DNA of 64,000 nucleotides from Kaistella sp. SH40-3 (GCF_030686865.1 NZ_JAQYUS010000008.1:62001-126000), one strand, 5' to 3'. Positions 52,686-62,325 are shown, counted from the stretch's first letter. The notes: generated by a model from the sequence alone, not told the origin. Translations and numbers: made by a program.

Positions 52686-53994
52686 ATGGCAGATTTATTT
52701 TAAAAGTTGTTCCTTCTTTTGGCTGGCTTGAAACGGTAATTGTACCATTATATTTTTTAATAATTTTCTGAACAAAATAAAGTCCCAATCCAAGACCTTT
52801 GGTATCATGGATATTATTGGATTGTATTCTGTAAAATTTTTCAAAAATATTTTTAAACTCTTTCTTTTCAATCCCTTTTCCATTGTCGGAGACCTCAATG
52901 TCTAAAGTAAACGCTGACTGAATAATATTAATTTTAACAATTGAAGCACCATATTTCACACTATTTTCGCAAAGGTTTTTCAAAACGGTTTCCATTAAAT
53001 TTTTATCAAAAGGAAATTCCTGCGAAGTATTATTATTTAGAACAAACTGAACATCGGGATAAATAAACACCAAATCCTGAATAACAAAACCCCAGTCTTC
53101 TGGTTTTATTTTGATGGTTTCACCTTCGTTATCATCTTTATATAATTGAAACATCAAACTTTCTAAACGGGTAATTTGCCGATCAATCAAAGGCAGTGTT
53201 TTGGGATTCCAATCTTTTTTTAAAGTTTTGCTCGCAATTTTCAAAGTAGCGATTGGCGTTTTGAATTCATGTGAAATATTATCAACTGCCGAATGTAAAA
53301 TTTCTACCAATTTCTGTTGTTTAATTAAATTTTTGATCGTAAAAATATACAACAGCAAAACAGCAACTAATAAAGCAAAACAACAAATCATAAGAACAAC
53401 TAATTCTTTAAAAATAATACTCTTAATATTTAGGATTTCGTAGCTTGTTTTACTTTTCACAAGAAAAGTATTGTTTTTAGTGATTTTATCTTTGTCTTTG
53501 GAAGGAGAGGTTGAAGACGTTTCCCAAGTGCCCGTATTTAAAATCTTTGGATTAGAAACTTTATTTTCGGTTTCGTAGAGAACGATTGGTTTATCGATGA
53601 GACTGTGATTGTTCGGTACAAAAACGATAGAAACATACTCAATCTTTGCCGCGACCTTATATCCTTCACTTTTAAATTCCTGATCGATATACTGACTGAA
53701 TTTCTTTTGGTTGCTCTTTCTATTAATTTCAAACAAGTTTAAGAATTCCTGTTTGGTGATTTCTTGATTGTTGTATTGAATAAAAATACTCTGCAACGAA
53801 TCACTCGAGAATTTCTTAATTCCGCCATGATCTTCTAATTGTTCGGTAATATCACTCAATCCTGTATAGATATTCCTATTGATTTCGTTTTCTTTCAACT
53901 GATAGGTTTTAACTAGGAAATAAGCCTGAATCCCTAATAAAAGAAGAAACAATACGGTAAAAGCTGCGACAAGATTTTTGCTTTTGGAAATCAT
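52675..53994 (-). CDS. Sensor histidine kinase
   Basis: A 439-residue membrane kinase. Helix 1 is at residues 9-28, an extracytoplasmic sensor of about 160 residues follows, and helix 2 is at about 197-220. The phospho-acceptor is His242 in NISHEFKTPIATL; N, G1 (SDNGKGIEK), F and G2 (GLGLGLYFV) boxes are present. The sensor domain is not recognisable. TATCTTTG at 54007-54000 (minus) lies five bases before the ATG, so the transcript may be nearly leaderless. It is divergent from an outer-membrane receptor gene. Confidence 0.93.
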   Translation of the reverse strand: MISKSKNLVAAFTVLFLLLLGIQAYFLVKTYQLKENEINRNIYTGLSDITEQLEDHGGIKKFSSDSLQSIFIQYNNQEITKQEFLNLFEINRKSNQKKFSQYIDQEFKSEGYKVAAKIEYVSIVFVPNNHSLIDKPIVLYETENKVSNPKILNTGTWETSSTSPSKDKDKITKNNTFLVKSKTSYEILNIKSIIFKELVVLMICCFALLVAVLLLYIFTIKNLIKQQKLVEILHSAVDNISHEFKTPIATLKIASKTLKKDWNPKTLPLIDRQITRLESLMFQLYKDDNEGETIKIKPEDWGFVIQDLVFIYPDVQFVLNNNTSQEFPFDKNLMETVLKNLCENSVKYGASIVKINIIQSAFTLDIEVSDNGKGIEKKEFKNIFEKFYRIQSNNIHDTKGLGLGLYFVQKIIKKYNGTITVSSQPKEGTTFKINLPYEN

Positions 53995-54033
53995 ATTTAC
54001 AAAGATATAGGTTTAAACTTTTGCCTAGGAGCA

Positions 54034-54061
54034 TTAACCCATCGTTAACCTTCCATTAACC
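54034..54061. promoter_or_regulatory. Three TTAACC direct repeats at 11-bp spacing
   Basis: TTAACC occurs at 54034-54039, 54045-54050 and 54056-54061, exactly 11 bp apart, each preceded by CA or CG. This matches tandem binding of OmpR/PhoB-type regulators. The repeats lie between the divergent kinase and receptor genes, upstream of the receptor -33 box. Confidence 0.7.
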
Positions 54062-54086
54062 GAAATCTTCGGTAGTTTCAAAGACC

Positions 54087-54119
54087 TTTGCTACAGCAAT
54101 TTAACGAATAATACTTTTG
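54087..54119 (+). promoter_or_regulatory. Promoter of the outer-membrane receptor gene
   Basis: TTTG (54087-54090) is followed after 21 bases by TACTTTTG (54112-54119), matching the Bacteroidota consensus. It lies 34 bases before the start codon and 25 bases after the last TTAACC repeat. Confidence 0.72.
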
Positions 54120-54153
54120 CTTTTCCTCTCTTATTTAATCTAAAAAAAAATCA

Positions 54154-56526
54154 ATGTATAAAATCTTACTTTTTTTATTTCTGCCTGTAATGCTATTTTC
54201 TCAAAAACAAAAAATTGAGGGAACGGTGATAAATATTCAAAACGAAAAACTTCCGATGGTCACTGTTGAAGTTTATAATTTTCAAAAGACTTTAATTAAA
54301 AAAGTAGTGACCAATGAAAACGGAGGATTTGTGCTGGAAGGAATTTCTGAAACCAAAGTTAAATTGATTTTTAAAGATTTGGAATATAATGAACTTGAAG
54401 AAAATCTAGATTTAGCAAAACAAGATAAACCGCTTCATATTATTTTGAAAAAAAACATTCAAGAAATTCAGGAAGTGGTGATGACTAAACAAAAACCTGT
54501 GGTAACAAGAAAGATTGACCGCTTGTCATTTAATGTAGAAAACAGTAATATTTCATCGCAAAACGCTTGGGAAATTCTAAAAAAAACGCCGGGAGTTTCT
54601 GTGAAAAATGATGCTTTAACAATAAAAGGAAGTCAAAGTATTTTAGTAACCATTAATGATAAAAAAATAATGTTAACTGGCGACGAACTGAAAAACCTTT
54701 TAGAAAATACGCAAGGAGAAGAGATGAAATCCGTAGAAGTCATTACAAATCCCCCTGCAAAATATGAAGCCTCTGGAAGTGCGGTGCTCAATATCATCAT
54801 GAAGAAAAATACAATTGAAGGTTACCGCGGTATTATTTCTTCAAAATATGTGCAAAGTCAGTATGCAAAAGGAGTAGCAGGAATTTCTCAATATTACAAA
54901 AAAGACAAACTTTCGGCAATGGCGAGTTATTATTTAGGAGGTGGAACTTATTATAGGGAAGGCACAGATTACGTAAATTATATAGAAGATCAAACCAAAT
55001 GGATCAGCACGATGAATCGGAAAGACCAAAACAAAAGTCAAAACACAGTCAACTTTAACATTGAATATGAAGTAGACAGTCTCACCAATTTGAGCCTAAA
55101 CTACTCTGGATTTTTCAGTCCGAAATCTTTTGGCAATTATAATGTTCCTACCTTAATTCTTAACAATCAGAATATGATAGAATCTTATTACACTACAATT
55201 AATGATCACTATTCACGCGATATCAATAATGCTGTAAGTTTTCAGCTTGATCGGAAAATCAATAAAAAAAGTAAAGTTAGTTGGACTAATTATTTCGCAG
55301 GAAACAATGCTCGAAAATATCAGAACATTCTCACTTATTTGGTTTTCGCCAATGAAACTCCGACAGAAAATAATTTTCTAACCAACAACAAAAGTGATGT
55401 TCAACTCTATTCTACCCAAGCAGATTATGATTGGAAAACCGAAAAATGGGAAGTTGAATCGGGCGCAAAATATAGTTTTGTAAAAACCAATAGCGTGCTT
55501 CAATTTTCCGAAAACAAAAACGGAGATCTTCAATATTCACCAGACAAAAGCAATACGTTCGATTATCACGAACACAATTTCGCACTTTATTCTTCCCTAA
55601 CCTATAATCCCGGAAAATGGAATTTTAAAGCAGGTTTGCGTGCAGAAAAAACAAATTTGGCAGGAATAGTTTCAGAACCATACGAGGTAAATAAAGATGA
55701 TTATTGGAAACTGTTTCCAACTTTGTATGCGCAATACACCACTACGAATAATCATCAGTTCGGATTATCCTACGGCAAAAGAATCAGCAGACCTTCTTAC
55801 TCATGGTTAAATCCCGCAAAGTCGTACTATAATTTATTTTCCTATTTTCAAGGTGATCCTAAGTTAATAGCGACGCTGGTGCATAACCTCAACTTTAATT
55901 ACACCTACAAAGACTGGAATCTGGATTTTTATTATCGAAAAGAAATTAATCCTTCCATGGAGATTTCCTTTCAAGAACCAAGTACCAATTCGCTAATCTA
56001 CCATTTCACCAACATAGAAAAAGGTCAAGCCTACGGTTTGAGTTTGTTTAAGAATTTTCAAATCAAACCGTGGTGGAGTTTTAGTTTATCTGAAAACTTA
56101 GAACACAATGAAAATTATTTCGTCGGCGTAGATGCAATTTTATATAAAAATAAAGTTTGGAATTGGTCTTCCGACCTTTCAACCAGTTTCATACTCAATA
56201 AAAATAGCGATTGGAAAATAGAAGTCGGTCATCAATATAACTCTCCGTCGATACAGGGAACATTTACAATTTCTGGTTCATCTTCTACTTATTTGGTGAT
56301 GAATAAAAAGTTTTTCAGCAAAAAATTAGAATCCAGTCTTTTATTTAATGATATTTTTAAAACTTCCCACGAGAAAGTCACTACTAAATACGCAAATCAG
56401 GATAATTATTTTTTGGATTATGGAGATACCCGAAATTTTATAATTTCCATAAAGTTCAACTTTGGAAATCAAGCTGTGAAAAACGCTAAAACAATTGAAA
56501 AAGTCGAAGAGGAAAATAGGATGTAG
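54154..56526 (+). CDS. TonB-dependent receptor-like outer-membrane beta-barrel protein
   Basis: A 790-residue outer-membrane protein. A signal peptide ends near LFSQ. Residues 20-105 form a carboxypeptidase-regulatory-like beta domain (GTVINIQNEKLPMVTVEVYN). The plug domain spans about 110-215 (ILKKTPGVSVKNDALTIKGSQ ... VEVITNPPAKYEASG), and the rest is a beta-barrel with alternating aromatic strands, ending near FNFG. It probably imports a ligand or is a receptor responding to the divergent two-component system. No SusD partner is adjacent. The ligand is unknown. Confidence 0.87.
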   Translation: MYKILLFLFLPVMLFSQKQKIEGTVINIQNEKLPMVTVEVYNFQKTLIKKVVTNENGGFVLEGISETKVKLIFKDLEYNELEENLDLAKQDKPLHIILKKNIQEIQEVVMTKQKPVVTRKIDRLSFNVENSNISSQNAWEILKKTPGVSVKNDALTIKGSQSILVTINDKKIMLTGDELKNLLENTQGEEMKSVEVITNPPAKYEASGSAVLNIIMKKNTIEGYRGIISSKYVQSQYAKGVAGISQYYKKDKLSAMASYYLGGGTYYREGTDYVNYIEDQTKWISTMNRKDQNKSQNTVNFNIEYEVDSLTNLSLNYSGFFSPKSFGNYNVPTLILNNQNMIESYYTTINDHYSRDINNAVSFQLDRKINKKSKVSWTNYFAGNNARKYQNILTYLVFANETPTENNFLTNNKSDVQLYSTQADYDWKTEKWEVESGAKYSFVKTNSVLQFSENKNGDLQYSPDKSNTFDYHEHNFALYSSLTYNPGKWNFKAGLRAEKTNLAGIVSEPYEVNKDDYWKLFPTLYAQYTTTNNHQFGLSYGKRISRPSYSWLNPAKSYYNLFSYFQGDPKLIATLVHNLNFNYTYKDWNLDFYYRKEINPSMEISFQEPSTNSLIYHFTNIEKGQAYGLSLFKNFQIKPWWSFSLSENLEHNENYFVGVDAILYKNKVWNWSSDLSTSFILNKNSDWKIEVGHQYNSPSIQGTFTISGSSSTYLVMNKKFFSKKLESSLLFNDIFKTSHEKVTTKYANQDNYFLDYGDTRNFIISIKFNFGNQAVKNAKTIEKVEEENRM

Positions 56527-56618
56527 AGCTATTTTTAAAAAAACTTTTGGAACAGTAAAATACAATTTTGCTGTTCATTTTATTTAAAACCAAAACGATC
56601 ATTTAGGTTAAAACAAAA

Positions 56619-56677
56619 GAATCCATCATGACTGATGGATTCTAAAAACACAAATGATGAAAAAAAATTTATTCAAC
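56619..56677 (-). repeat. Duplicated terminator-like element, unit 1
   Basis: AGAATCCATCA and TGATGGATTCT form a hairpin, followed on plus by AAAAACACAAATGATG and AAAAAAAATTTATTCAA. The 3' part after the hairpin is nearly identical to unit 2 at 56790. On the minus strand the hairpin is followed by TTTTGTTTT. The remaining gap between the receptor and clpB (56527-56901) contains AT-rich sequence without a gene. Confidence 0.7.
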
Positions 56678-56789
56678 ACTGTTACCAGCAATTGAACTCT
56701 GCAAATATTACCTTTATTTTTCAGATATCAAAATTCTTTCTACTTTATTTTTAAATTTTGATGATAGATGATTTAATTTTAAAAAAAAA

Positions 56790-56850
56790 AGAATCCGCAG
56801 ATTTCTCCACGGATTCTAAAAACACAAATGATGAAAAAAAATTTTTCAAT
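56790..56850 (-). terminator. Terminator of clpB, unit 2 of a duplicated element
   Basis: On the minus strand, AGAATCCG and CGGATTCT form a hairpin followed by ten T residues (56789-56780). The segment just before it (plus strand AAAAACACAAATGATG then eight A) repeats that of unit 1 at 56619. It lies about 85 bases after the clpB stop codon. Confidence 0.75.
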
Positions 56851-56901
56851 AATATAACGGCAAAAACCGTGCAATATTATGTTAATTGAAAGTTAAACTT
56901 T

Positions 56902-59499
56902 TTACAACTCTGTTGGTCGGAAAACCAAACCGCTTTCATCAAAGTAATCCAAAGTGATTCGATCGCCATCACTAACATGACCAGCCAAAATTTCTTTAGA
57001 CAATTTATTCAGAACTTCTTGCTGCAGGACTCTTTTCAAAGGCCGCGCACCAAAACTAGGATCGTATCCTTTGTTGGTAATATACTGAATAGCATCATCG
57101 GTTGCCGTCATTATAATACCACGTTTTTCTAACATTTCATTAAATCCACGCAATTGATAAAGGACGATTTTACCAATCTGTTTTTTATTTAAAGGTTGGA
57201 AAAGAACGGTTTCATCAATACGATTTAAAAACTCAGGTCTTAAAGTTTGTTTCAATAAAGCGAAAACCTCTTCTTTTGATATTGCTACAATTTCATCCAC
57301 ATTATCATCGGTTATTTTATCAAAATTTTCCTGAATGATATGCGACCCAAGGTTTGAAGTCATAATGATAATTGAATTTTTAAAATTCACGACTCTTCCT
57401 TTATTATCAGTCAACCGACCATCATCTAAAACCTGCAGCAATGTATTGAAAACATCTGGATGCGCCTTTTCAATTTCATCTAAAAGCACGACCGAGTAAG
57501 GTCTTCTTCGAACTGCTTCGGTTAACTGTCCTCCTTCATCGTAACCCACATATCCTGGAGGGGCACCCACCAATCGAGACACCGAATGTCTTTCTTGATA
57601 TTCACTCATATCGATTCTGGTCATATTATTTTCGTCATCGAATAAATATTCGGCAAGTGCTTTTGCCAATTCGGTTTTACCAACTCCGGTTGTTCCGAGA
57701 AATAGGAAACTTCCGATAGGTTTTTTCTCGTCATTTAATCCTGCACGATTTCTACGAATTGCGTCTGCGACTGCTTCTATGGCTTCTTCTTGACCTACTA
57801 CTCTTTTGTGCAGTTCATCTTCTAAATGAAGTAATTTTTCGCGTTCTGACTGAACCAATTTAGTTACCGGAATTCCGGTCCATTTTGAAATAACTTCTGA
57901 GATGTTCTCGGCAGTTACTTCCTCCTTAATCAATTCATTTTGATGGTTTTGCATTTCTAATTCAAGTTTCTGCAATTCATCTTCTTTGGCTTTAATCTTA
58001 CCATATTGAATTTCAGCAACTTTCGCATAATCTCCAGTTCTGGAAGCGCGTTCTGCTTCTAACTTCAAGGCTTCAATATCTTTTTTAATGGAAGTTAGAT
58101 CTTCAGATTTTTGTTTTTCTTTCAGCCATTTCGCATTGATTTCATTTCGCTGTTCCGAAAACTTCGCAATATCTTCTTTCAAATGAGAAACTTTAAGATC
58201 ATCACCTTCTCGGGAAATTGCGGCTAATTCAATTTCCATCTGAATTATCTTGCGATCCAAAACATCGAGTTCTTCAGGTTTTGAATTGATTTCCATTCTC
58301 AACTTCGCAGATGCTTCATCAATCAAGTCGATGGCTTTATCTGGTAAAAATCGATCTGAAATATATCGCTGCGACTGTTCAACAGCTGCAATAATCGCTT
58401 CGTCTTTGATTCGAACTTTGTGGTGCGCTTCATATTTATCTTTAATTCCACGCAGAATAGAAATAGCAGATTCAGTATCTGGCTCTTCAACCATCACCTT
58501 CTGAAAACGTCTTTCCAACGCTTTATCTTTTTCAAAATATTTTTGATATTCATTTAAAGTCGTTGCACCTATTGCTCTCAGTTCTCCTCTTGCCAAAGCA
58601 GGTTTCAGAATATTTGCAGCATCCATGGCACCTTCACCACCACCGGCACCAACCAAAGTGTGGATTTCATCGATGAAGAGAATAATCTGCCCATCTGATT
58701 TTATGACTTCATTAATTACTGATTTAAGTCTTTCCTCAAATTCACCTTTGTATTTTGCACCAGCGATTAAGGCACCCATATCTAACGAGTACAATGTTTT
58801 ATCCTGCAAGTTTTCAGGAATATCTCCGGAAATAATTCGGTGTGCAATTCCTTCTGCAATCGCAGTTTTACCAACACCAGGTTCACCGATTAATATCGGA
58901 TTATTCTTGGTTCTTCGGGAAAGAATTTGTAGAACACGACGGATTTCTTCATCGCGCCCAATTACTGGATCGAGTTTTCCTTCCGCCGCAAGTTCATTAA
59001 AATTCTTGGCGTATTTATTTAAACTTTGGTAGGTTTCTTCAGAACTTGCAGAAGTTGCTTTAGATCCTTTTCGCAATTCTTTGATGGCCATTTCTAAACC
59101 ATTTTTGGTAACGCCCATATCTTTGAGCATTTTCGAAACATCAGAATTTACATCTAATAAAGAAAGCCAAAGATGTTCGATGGTTACAAACTCATCATCC
59201 ATTTTCTTGGCAACATTCGGAGCATCGAGCAAAACTTTATTCGCAGACTGTGAAAGATAAATATTTCCTCCTTCTACTTTCGGAAGTTTTTCGATATTCT
59301 CGCGGTTTCTTTCTCTGACCAATGTTAATTCTGCTTCTGATTTCTTTAATAAAAATTCAGAAATATTTTCATCTATCTGGAAAATCCCTTCCAATAAATG
59401 TTGTGGTTCAATACTTTGATTGCCGAACTCCATCGCAATCTGTTGCGCTTTCTGAATGGCTTCTTGTGATTTTACGGTATATTGATTTAAGTTCATCAT
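56902..59499 (-). CDS. clpB: ATP-dependent disaggregase ClpB
   Basis: An 865-residue Hsp100 chaperone that, with DnaK, dissolves protein aggregates. It has an N-domain (1-150), AAA1 with Walker A GEPGVGKTA, a long coiled-coil middle domain (about 400-520), and AAA2 with GTTGVGKTE. The pore-loop segments AKYKGEFEERL and GYVGYDEGG are visible. Two ATG codons are adjacent (59499, 59496); either may be used. No HrcA/CIRCE-type inverted repeat is seen upstream. Confidence 0.96.
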   Translation of the reverse strand: MMNLNQYTVKSQEAIQKAQQIAMEFGNQSIEPQHLLEGIFQIDENISEFLLKKSEAELTLVRERNRENIEKLPKVEGGNIYLSQSANKVLLDAPNVAKKMDDEFVTIEHLWLSLLDVNSDVSKMLKDMGVTKNGLEMAIKELRKGSKATSASSEETYQSLNKYAKNFNELAAEGKLDPVIGRDEEIRRVLQILSRRTKNNPILIGEPGVGKTAIAEGIAHRIISGDIPENLQDKTLYSLDMGALIAGAKYKGEFEERLKSVINEVIKSDGQIILFIDEIHTLVGAGGGEGAMDAANILKPALARGELRAIGATTLNEYQKYFEKDKALERRFQKVMVEEPDTESAISILRGIKDKYEAHHKVRIKDEAIIAAVEQSQRYISDRFLPDKAIDLIDEASAKLRMEINSKPEELDVLDRKIIQMEIELAAISREGDDLKVSHLKEDIAKFSEQRNEINAKWLKEKQKSEDLTSIKKDIEALKLEAERASRTGDYAKVAEIQYGKIKAKEDELQKLELEMQNHQNELIKEEVTAENISEVISKWTGIPVTKLVQSEREKLLHLEDELHKRVVGQEEAIEAVADAIRRNRAGLNDEKKPIGSFLFLGTTGVGKTELAKALAEYLFDDENNMTRIDMSEYQERHSVSRLVGAPPGYVGYDEGGQLTEAVRRRPYSVVLLDEIEKAHPDVFNTLLQVLDDGRLTDNKGRVVNFKNSIIIMTSNLGSHIIQENFDKITDDNVDEIVAISKEEVFALLKQTLRPEFLNRIDETVLFQPLNKKQIGKIVLYQLRGFNEMLEKRGIIMTATDDAIQYITNKGYDPSFGARPLKRVLQQEVLNKLSKEILAGHVSDGDRITLDYFDESGLVFRPTEL

Positions 59500-59843
59500 A
59501 TTAATTTTTAAAATTTTAAGAAACAGTAAGAATCCATATAAAGTTACGAATTCCTACGCCTCTAATCAATTATTTTTCAATTCTTATTTCTATTCCTCAA
59601 AAACCATTCTTTTAAATATAATTAATAAAAAGCGGTCAAAATTTCCGAATTCAATAAATATTACTAGAAATAAATAGTCAAAATTTCCGAAATTGCGGAT
59701 TTTGCAACTTTTAATGAAGACAAATAGGTAAGTTATATTGTAACCTATTGTTATAGAATAGAGCGATGATGGAAATCCTTTTTCTGGCTTTCAAAAAATA
59801 AGTATATTTGTTGAACTCACTTTTATTGAGATTTCAAAATATT
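59500..59843 (+). promoter_or_regulatory. clpB-paaE divergent control region
   Basis: No gene. It holds two direct copies of GTCAAAATTTCCGAA (59635-59649 and 59677-59691, 42 bp apart), an inverted repeat AATAGGT...ACCTATT (59723-59749, 13-base spacer) and a perfect -7 box TATATTTG (59803-59810) ahead of paaE. The inverted repeat is a candidate operator for a TetR-type regulator of phenylacetate genes, and the direct repeats could serve either gene. Confidence 0.55.
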
Positions 59844-60932
59844 ATGCATCATTTTCATCAACTTAAAGCAACTAAAGTATCCAAAGAAACCAACGATTGC
59901 ATTCATATCGCTTTCGAAATTCCGGAAAACTTAAAACACGAATTTTCTTTTAAACAGGGACAATATATTAATGTAAGATTTGTTTTTGGGGAAGAAGATT
60001 TGCGACGAAGTTATTCTATAATCAACGCACCGAGTGAAGACCATTCTGAACTGGAAATTTTGGTGAAACATCTTGACCAAGGTAAAGTTTCAACTTATCT
60101 GAATCAGGAATTGAAAGTGGGCGATGTGGTGGAAGTAATGGCGCCGTCTGGGCATTTCTATACGCATTACCATATTTCAAATCAAAAAACCTATATCGGT
60201 TTAGCAGCAGGAAGTGGGATTTCGCCCGTGTTGTCTAATATCAAAGAAGCGCTTTATCAGGAACCTCAAAGTTCGGCTTACCTCTTTTTTAGCAATAGAA
60301 GTTTCACAGATATTATCTTTAAAAAAGAAATCGATGATTTGGTTGAAAAATTTGAAGGCCGGTTAAAAGTAGTTTTCCTGTTGTCCAGAGAAAAGCATTA
60401 CGAAGATGAACTTTTTGAAGGAAGAATTTCAGCAGAGAAACTCGATCTTTTATTCCAAAGATTTGATGGTATTCCAGTTCAGGATTCCACTTATTTTATT
60501 TGTGGACCGTCGGAAATGATCAAAGGAATTTCTGATTATTTGAAAAAAGAGAAGAAAGTTCCGTCGCTTCAAATTATGTATGAATATTACGCCGCTCCTG
60601 ATGAAGAAGGAAATGCAGAAATGAGTGATGAATTTAAAGCCATTCCGAATTTAGAAAGCATGGTCACTTTAATTATTGATGATGATGAATATTCATTTCA
60701 CCTTAATTCAAAGAAAAACAGCATTTTAGACCAAGCGTTAGCAGAGAAACTTCCGGTTCCGTTTGCCTGCAAAGGTGGCGTTTGCTGTACCTGCAAAGCA
60801 CAGGTTATGGAAGGTGAAGTATTTATGGAAAAGAATTTCGCCTTGACTGATGATGAAGTTGAGCGAGGTTTTGTATTAACCTGTCAATGTCACCCGACAA
60901 CCAATGTGGTGATGTTGAATTACGATGTATAA
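59844..60932 (+). CDS. paaE: Phenylacetyl-CoA epoxidase reductase subunit PaaE-like
   Basis: A 362-residue flavin/ferredoxin reductase that passes electrons from NADPH to the PaaA oxygenase. The FAD motif is RRSYSI, the NAD(P) motif is GLAAGSGISPVLS, and the C-terminal plant-type 2Fe-2S domain has CKGGVCCTCKAQ with the last Cys in LTCQCHP. The ATG at 59844 is preferred to a TTG at 59808, which overlaps the -7 box. It starts a short cluster with paaA but paaB, paaC and paaD are absent. Confidence 0.88.
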   Translation: MHHFHQLKATKVSKETNDCIHIAFEIPENLKHEFSFKQGQYINVRFVFGEEDLRRSYSIINAPSEDHSELEILVKHLDQGKVSTYLNQELKVGDVVEVMAPSGHFYTHYHISNQKTYIGLAAGSGISPVLSNIKEALYQEPQSSAYLFFSNRSFTDIIFKKEIDDLVEKFEGRLKVVFLLSREKHYEDELFEGRISAEKLDLLFQRFDGIPVQDSTYFICGPSEMIKGISDYLKKEKKVPSLQIMYEYYAAPDEEGNAEMSDEFKAIPNLESMVTLIIDDDEYSFHLNSKKNSILDQALAEKLPVPFACKGGVCCTCKAQVMEGEVFMEKNFALTDDEVERGFVLTCQCHPTTNVVMLNYDV

Positions 60933-60959
60933 TCGAGTAATTTTTAAAAACTAACAATT

Positions 60960-61235
60960 ATGAAAAACTGGAAATTTGCCTCTTTAATCGAAGTTGAAAA
61001 AGAATTTAAAGTAGAAGGAATTAATATTTGGAATCATTATTGGCATTGCTCTGACCGTAAGATTGAAGTTATTGGACCGCTCAGCGGAAATCCGTATCTA
61101 TTCAATGAATACGAAATTAGAACTCCGGAAAAAACAATCACTTTCGTAGTGGGAGAATTTTCTGAAGGAAGAATTGGACTTTATCTATTAGAAGAAGACG
61201 CGATTAATGCGCATCAAACTACTAATGCCCTATAA
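60960..61235 (+). CDS. Small protein between paaE and paaA, unknown
   Basis: A 91-residue soluble protein rich in Trp and aromatic residues ([31 protein letters not shown]). It is not PaaB, which has a different pattern. It starts 27 bases after paaE and ends 17 bases before paaA, so it is almost certainly cotranscribed. It may be a small accessory protein of the epoxidase or an unrelated gene; no family is recognised. Confidence 0.6.
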   Translation: MKNWKFASLIEVEKEFKVEGINIWNHYWHCSDRKIEVIGPLSGNPYLFNEYEIRTPEKTITFVVGEFSEGRIGLYLLEEDAINAHQTTNAL

Positions 61236-61252
61236 TTTTTAGAAGACACCTT

Positions 61253-62197
61253 ATGAATCACGAAAAATTTTTAGAATACGTACAAGCCGAAAATAAAGTA
61301 GAACCAAAAGACGTAATGCCCGATGACTACAGAAAGTTATTGGTAAGACAGATTTCGCAACACGCGCATTCCGAAATTGTAGGGATGTTGCCGGAAGCCA
61401 ACTGGATTTCGCGCGCTCCTACTTTGAGAAGAAAAATGGCACTTTTGGCGAAAATTCAGGATGAGGCGGGACACGGTCTTTATTTATATGCTGCGACAGA
61501 AACTTTAAATAATGGAGAAATCGCTGCAGACCGAGATTCTACTTACAATGATATGCTTTCCGGAAAAGCAAAGTACTCCAGCATTTTTAATTATCCTGCA
61601 CTTTCTTGGGCAGATATTGGAGCAATCGGCTGGCTCGTTGATGGTGCTGCGATTATGAATCAGGTAATGCTGATGGGGAATTCTTACGGTCCATATTCCC
61701 GAGCAATGGTAAGAATTTGTAAAGAAGAATCTTTTCACCAGAGACAAGGTTATGAAATTTTGATGACGCTTTGCCGTGGAACGAAAGAACAGAAAGATTT
61801 AGCACAAGAAGCGCTGAACCGTTTTTGGTGGCCAGCATTAATGATGTTCGGACCAAATGATGCCGATTCTCCTAACTCTCAAAAATCGATGAATTACAGA
61901 GTAAAACGGGAAAGTAACGATTCTCTTCGTCAACGGTTTGTAGATGTAACGGTTTCGCAGGCAGAATTTTTAGGTTTAAAAATTCCGGATGAAAATCTAA
62001 AATGGAACGAAGAAACCCAACATTACGATTTCGGTGAATTGCCTTGGGATGAATTTATGGAAGTTTTAAAAGGAAACGGACCGTGTAATAAGAAACGTTT
62101 GGAGACTAAAAGAAAAGCGCAAAGGGAACATTCTTGGGTGAAGGATGCTGCGATGGCTTTTGCAGCGAATATGAAAAAGGAAATAGTAAATAATTAA
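61253..62197 (+). CDS. paaA: Phenylacetyl-CoA epoxidase oxygenase subunit PaaA
   Basis: A 314-residue ferritin-like diiron oxygenase subunit that forms the epoxide of phenylacetyl-CoA. The diiron ligands are in [13 protein letters not shown] and [32 protein letters not shown] and [10 protein letters not shown] are typical of PaaA. In other organisms PaaA needs PaaC for stability and PaaB, which are usually adjacent. Here the next gene is a formimidoylglutamase, so partners must be elsewhere or lost. Confidence 0.93.
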   Translation: MNHEKFLEYVQAENKVEPKDVMPDDYRKLLVRQISQHAHSEIVGMLPEANWISRAPTLRRKMALLAKIQDEAGHGLYLYAATETLNNGEIAADRDSTYNDMLSGKAKYSSIFNYPALSWADIGAIGWLVDGAAIMNQVMLMGNSYGPYSRAMVRICKEESFHQRQGYEILMTLCRGTKEQKDLAQEALNRFWWPALMMFGPNDADSPNSQKSMNYRVKRESNDSLRQRFVDVTVSQAEFLGLKIPDENLKWNEETQHYDFGELPWDEFMEVLKGNGPCNKKRLETKRKAQREHSWVKDAAMAFAANMKKEIVNN

Positions 62198-62247
62198 TTG
62201 CCGCTCAAAACTTTTCAACCACAAAAACAAGAAAAGTTTTATTAAAT

Positions 62248-62325
62248 AAGTTATTCAAAAGCTTGCAAAAGGATTATCGGTTTAAGATTTCACTTTTTGT
62301 ACTCTTCTGAATAACTTCTTTTTTT
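62248..62325 (+). terminator. Large-loop hairpin with T-run after paaA
   Basis: AAGTTATTCAAAAG (62248-62261) and CTTCTGAATAACTT (62304-62317) pair with one mismatch around a 42-base loop, followed by CTTTTTTTT. It is probably the terminator of the paa transcript, although the loop is unusually large. Confidence 0.6.
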
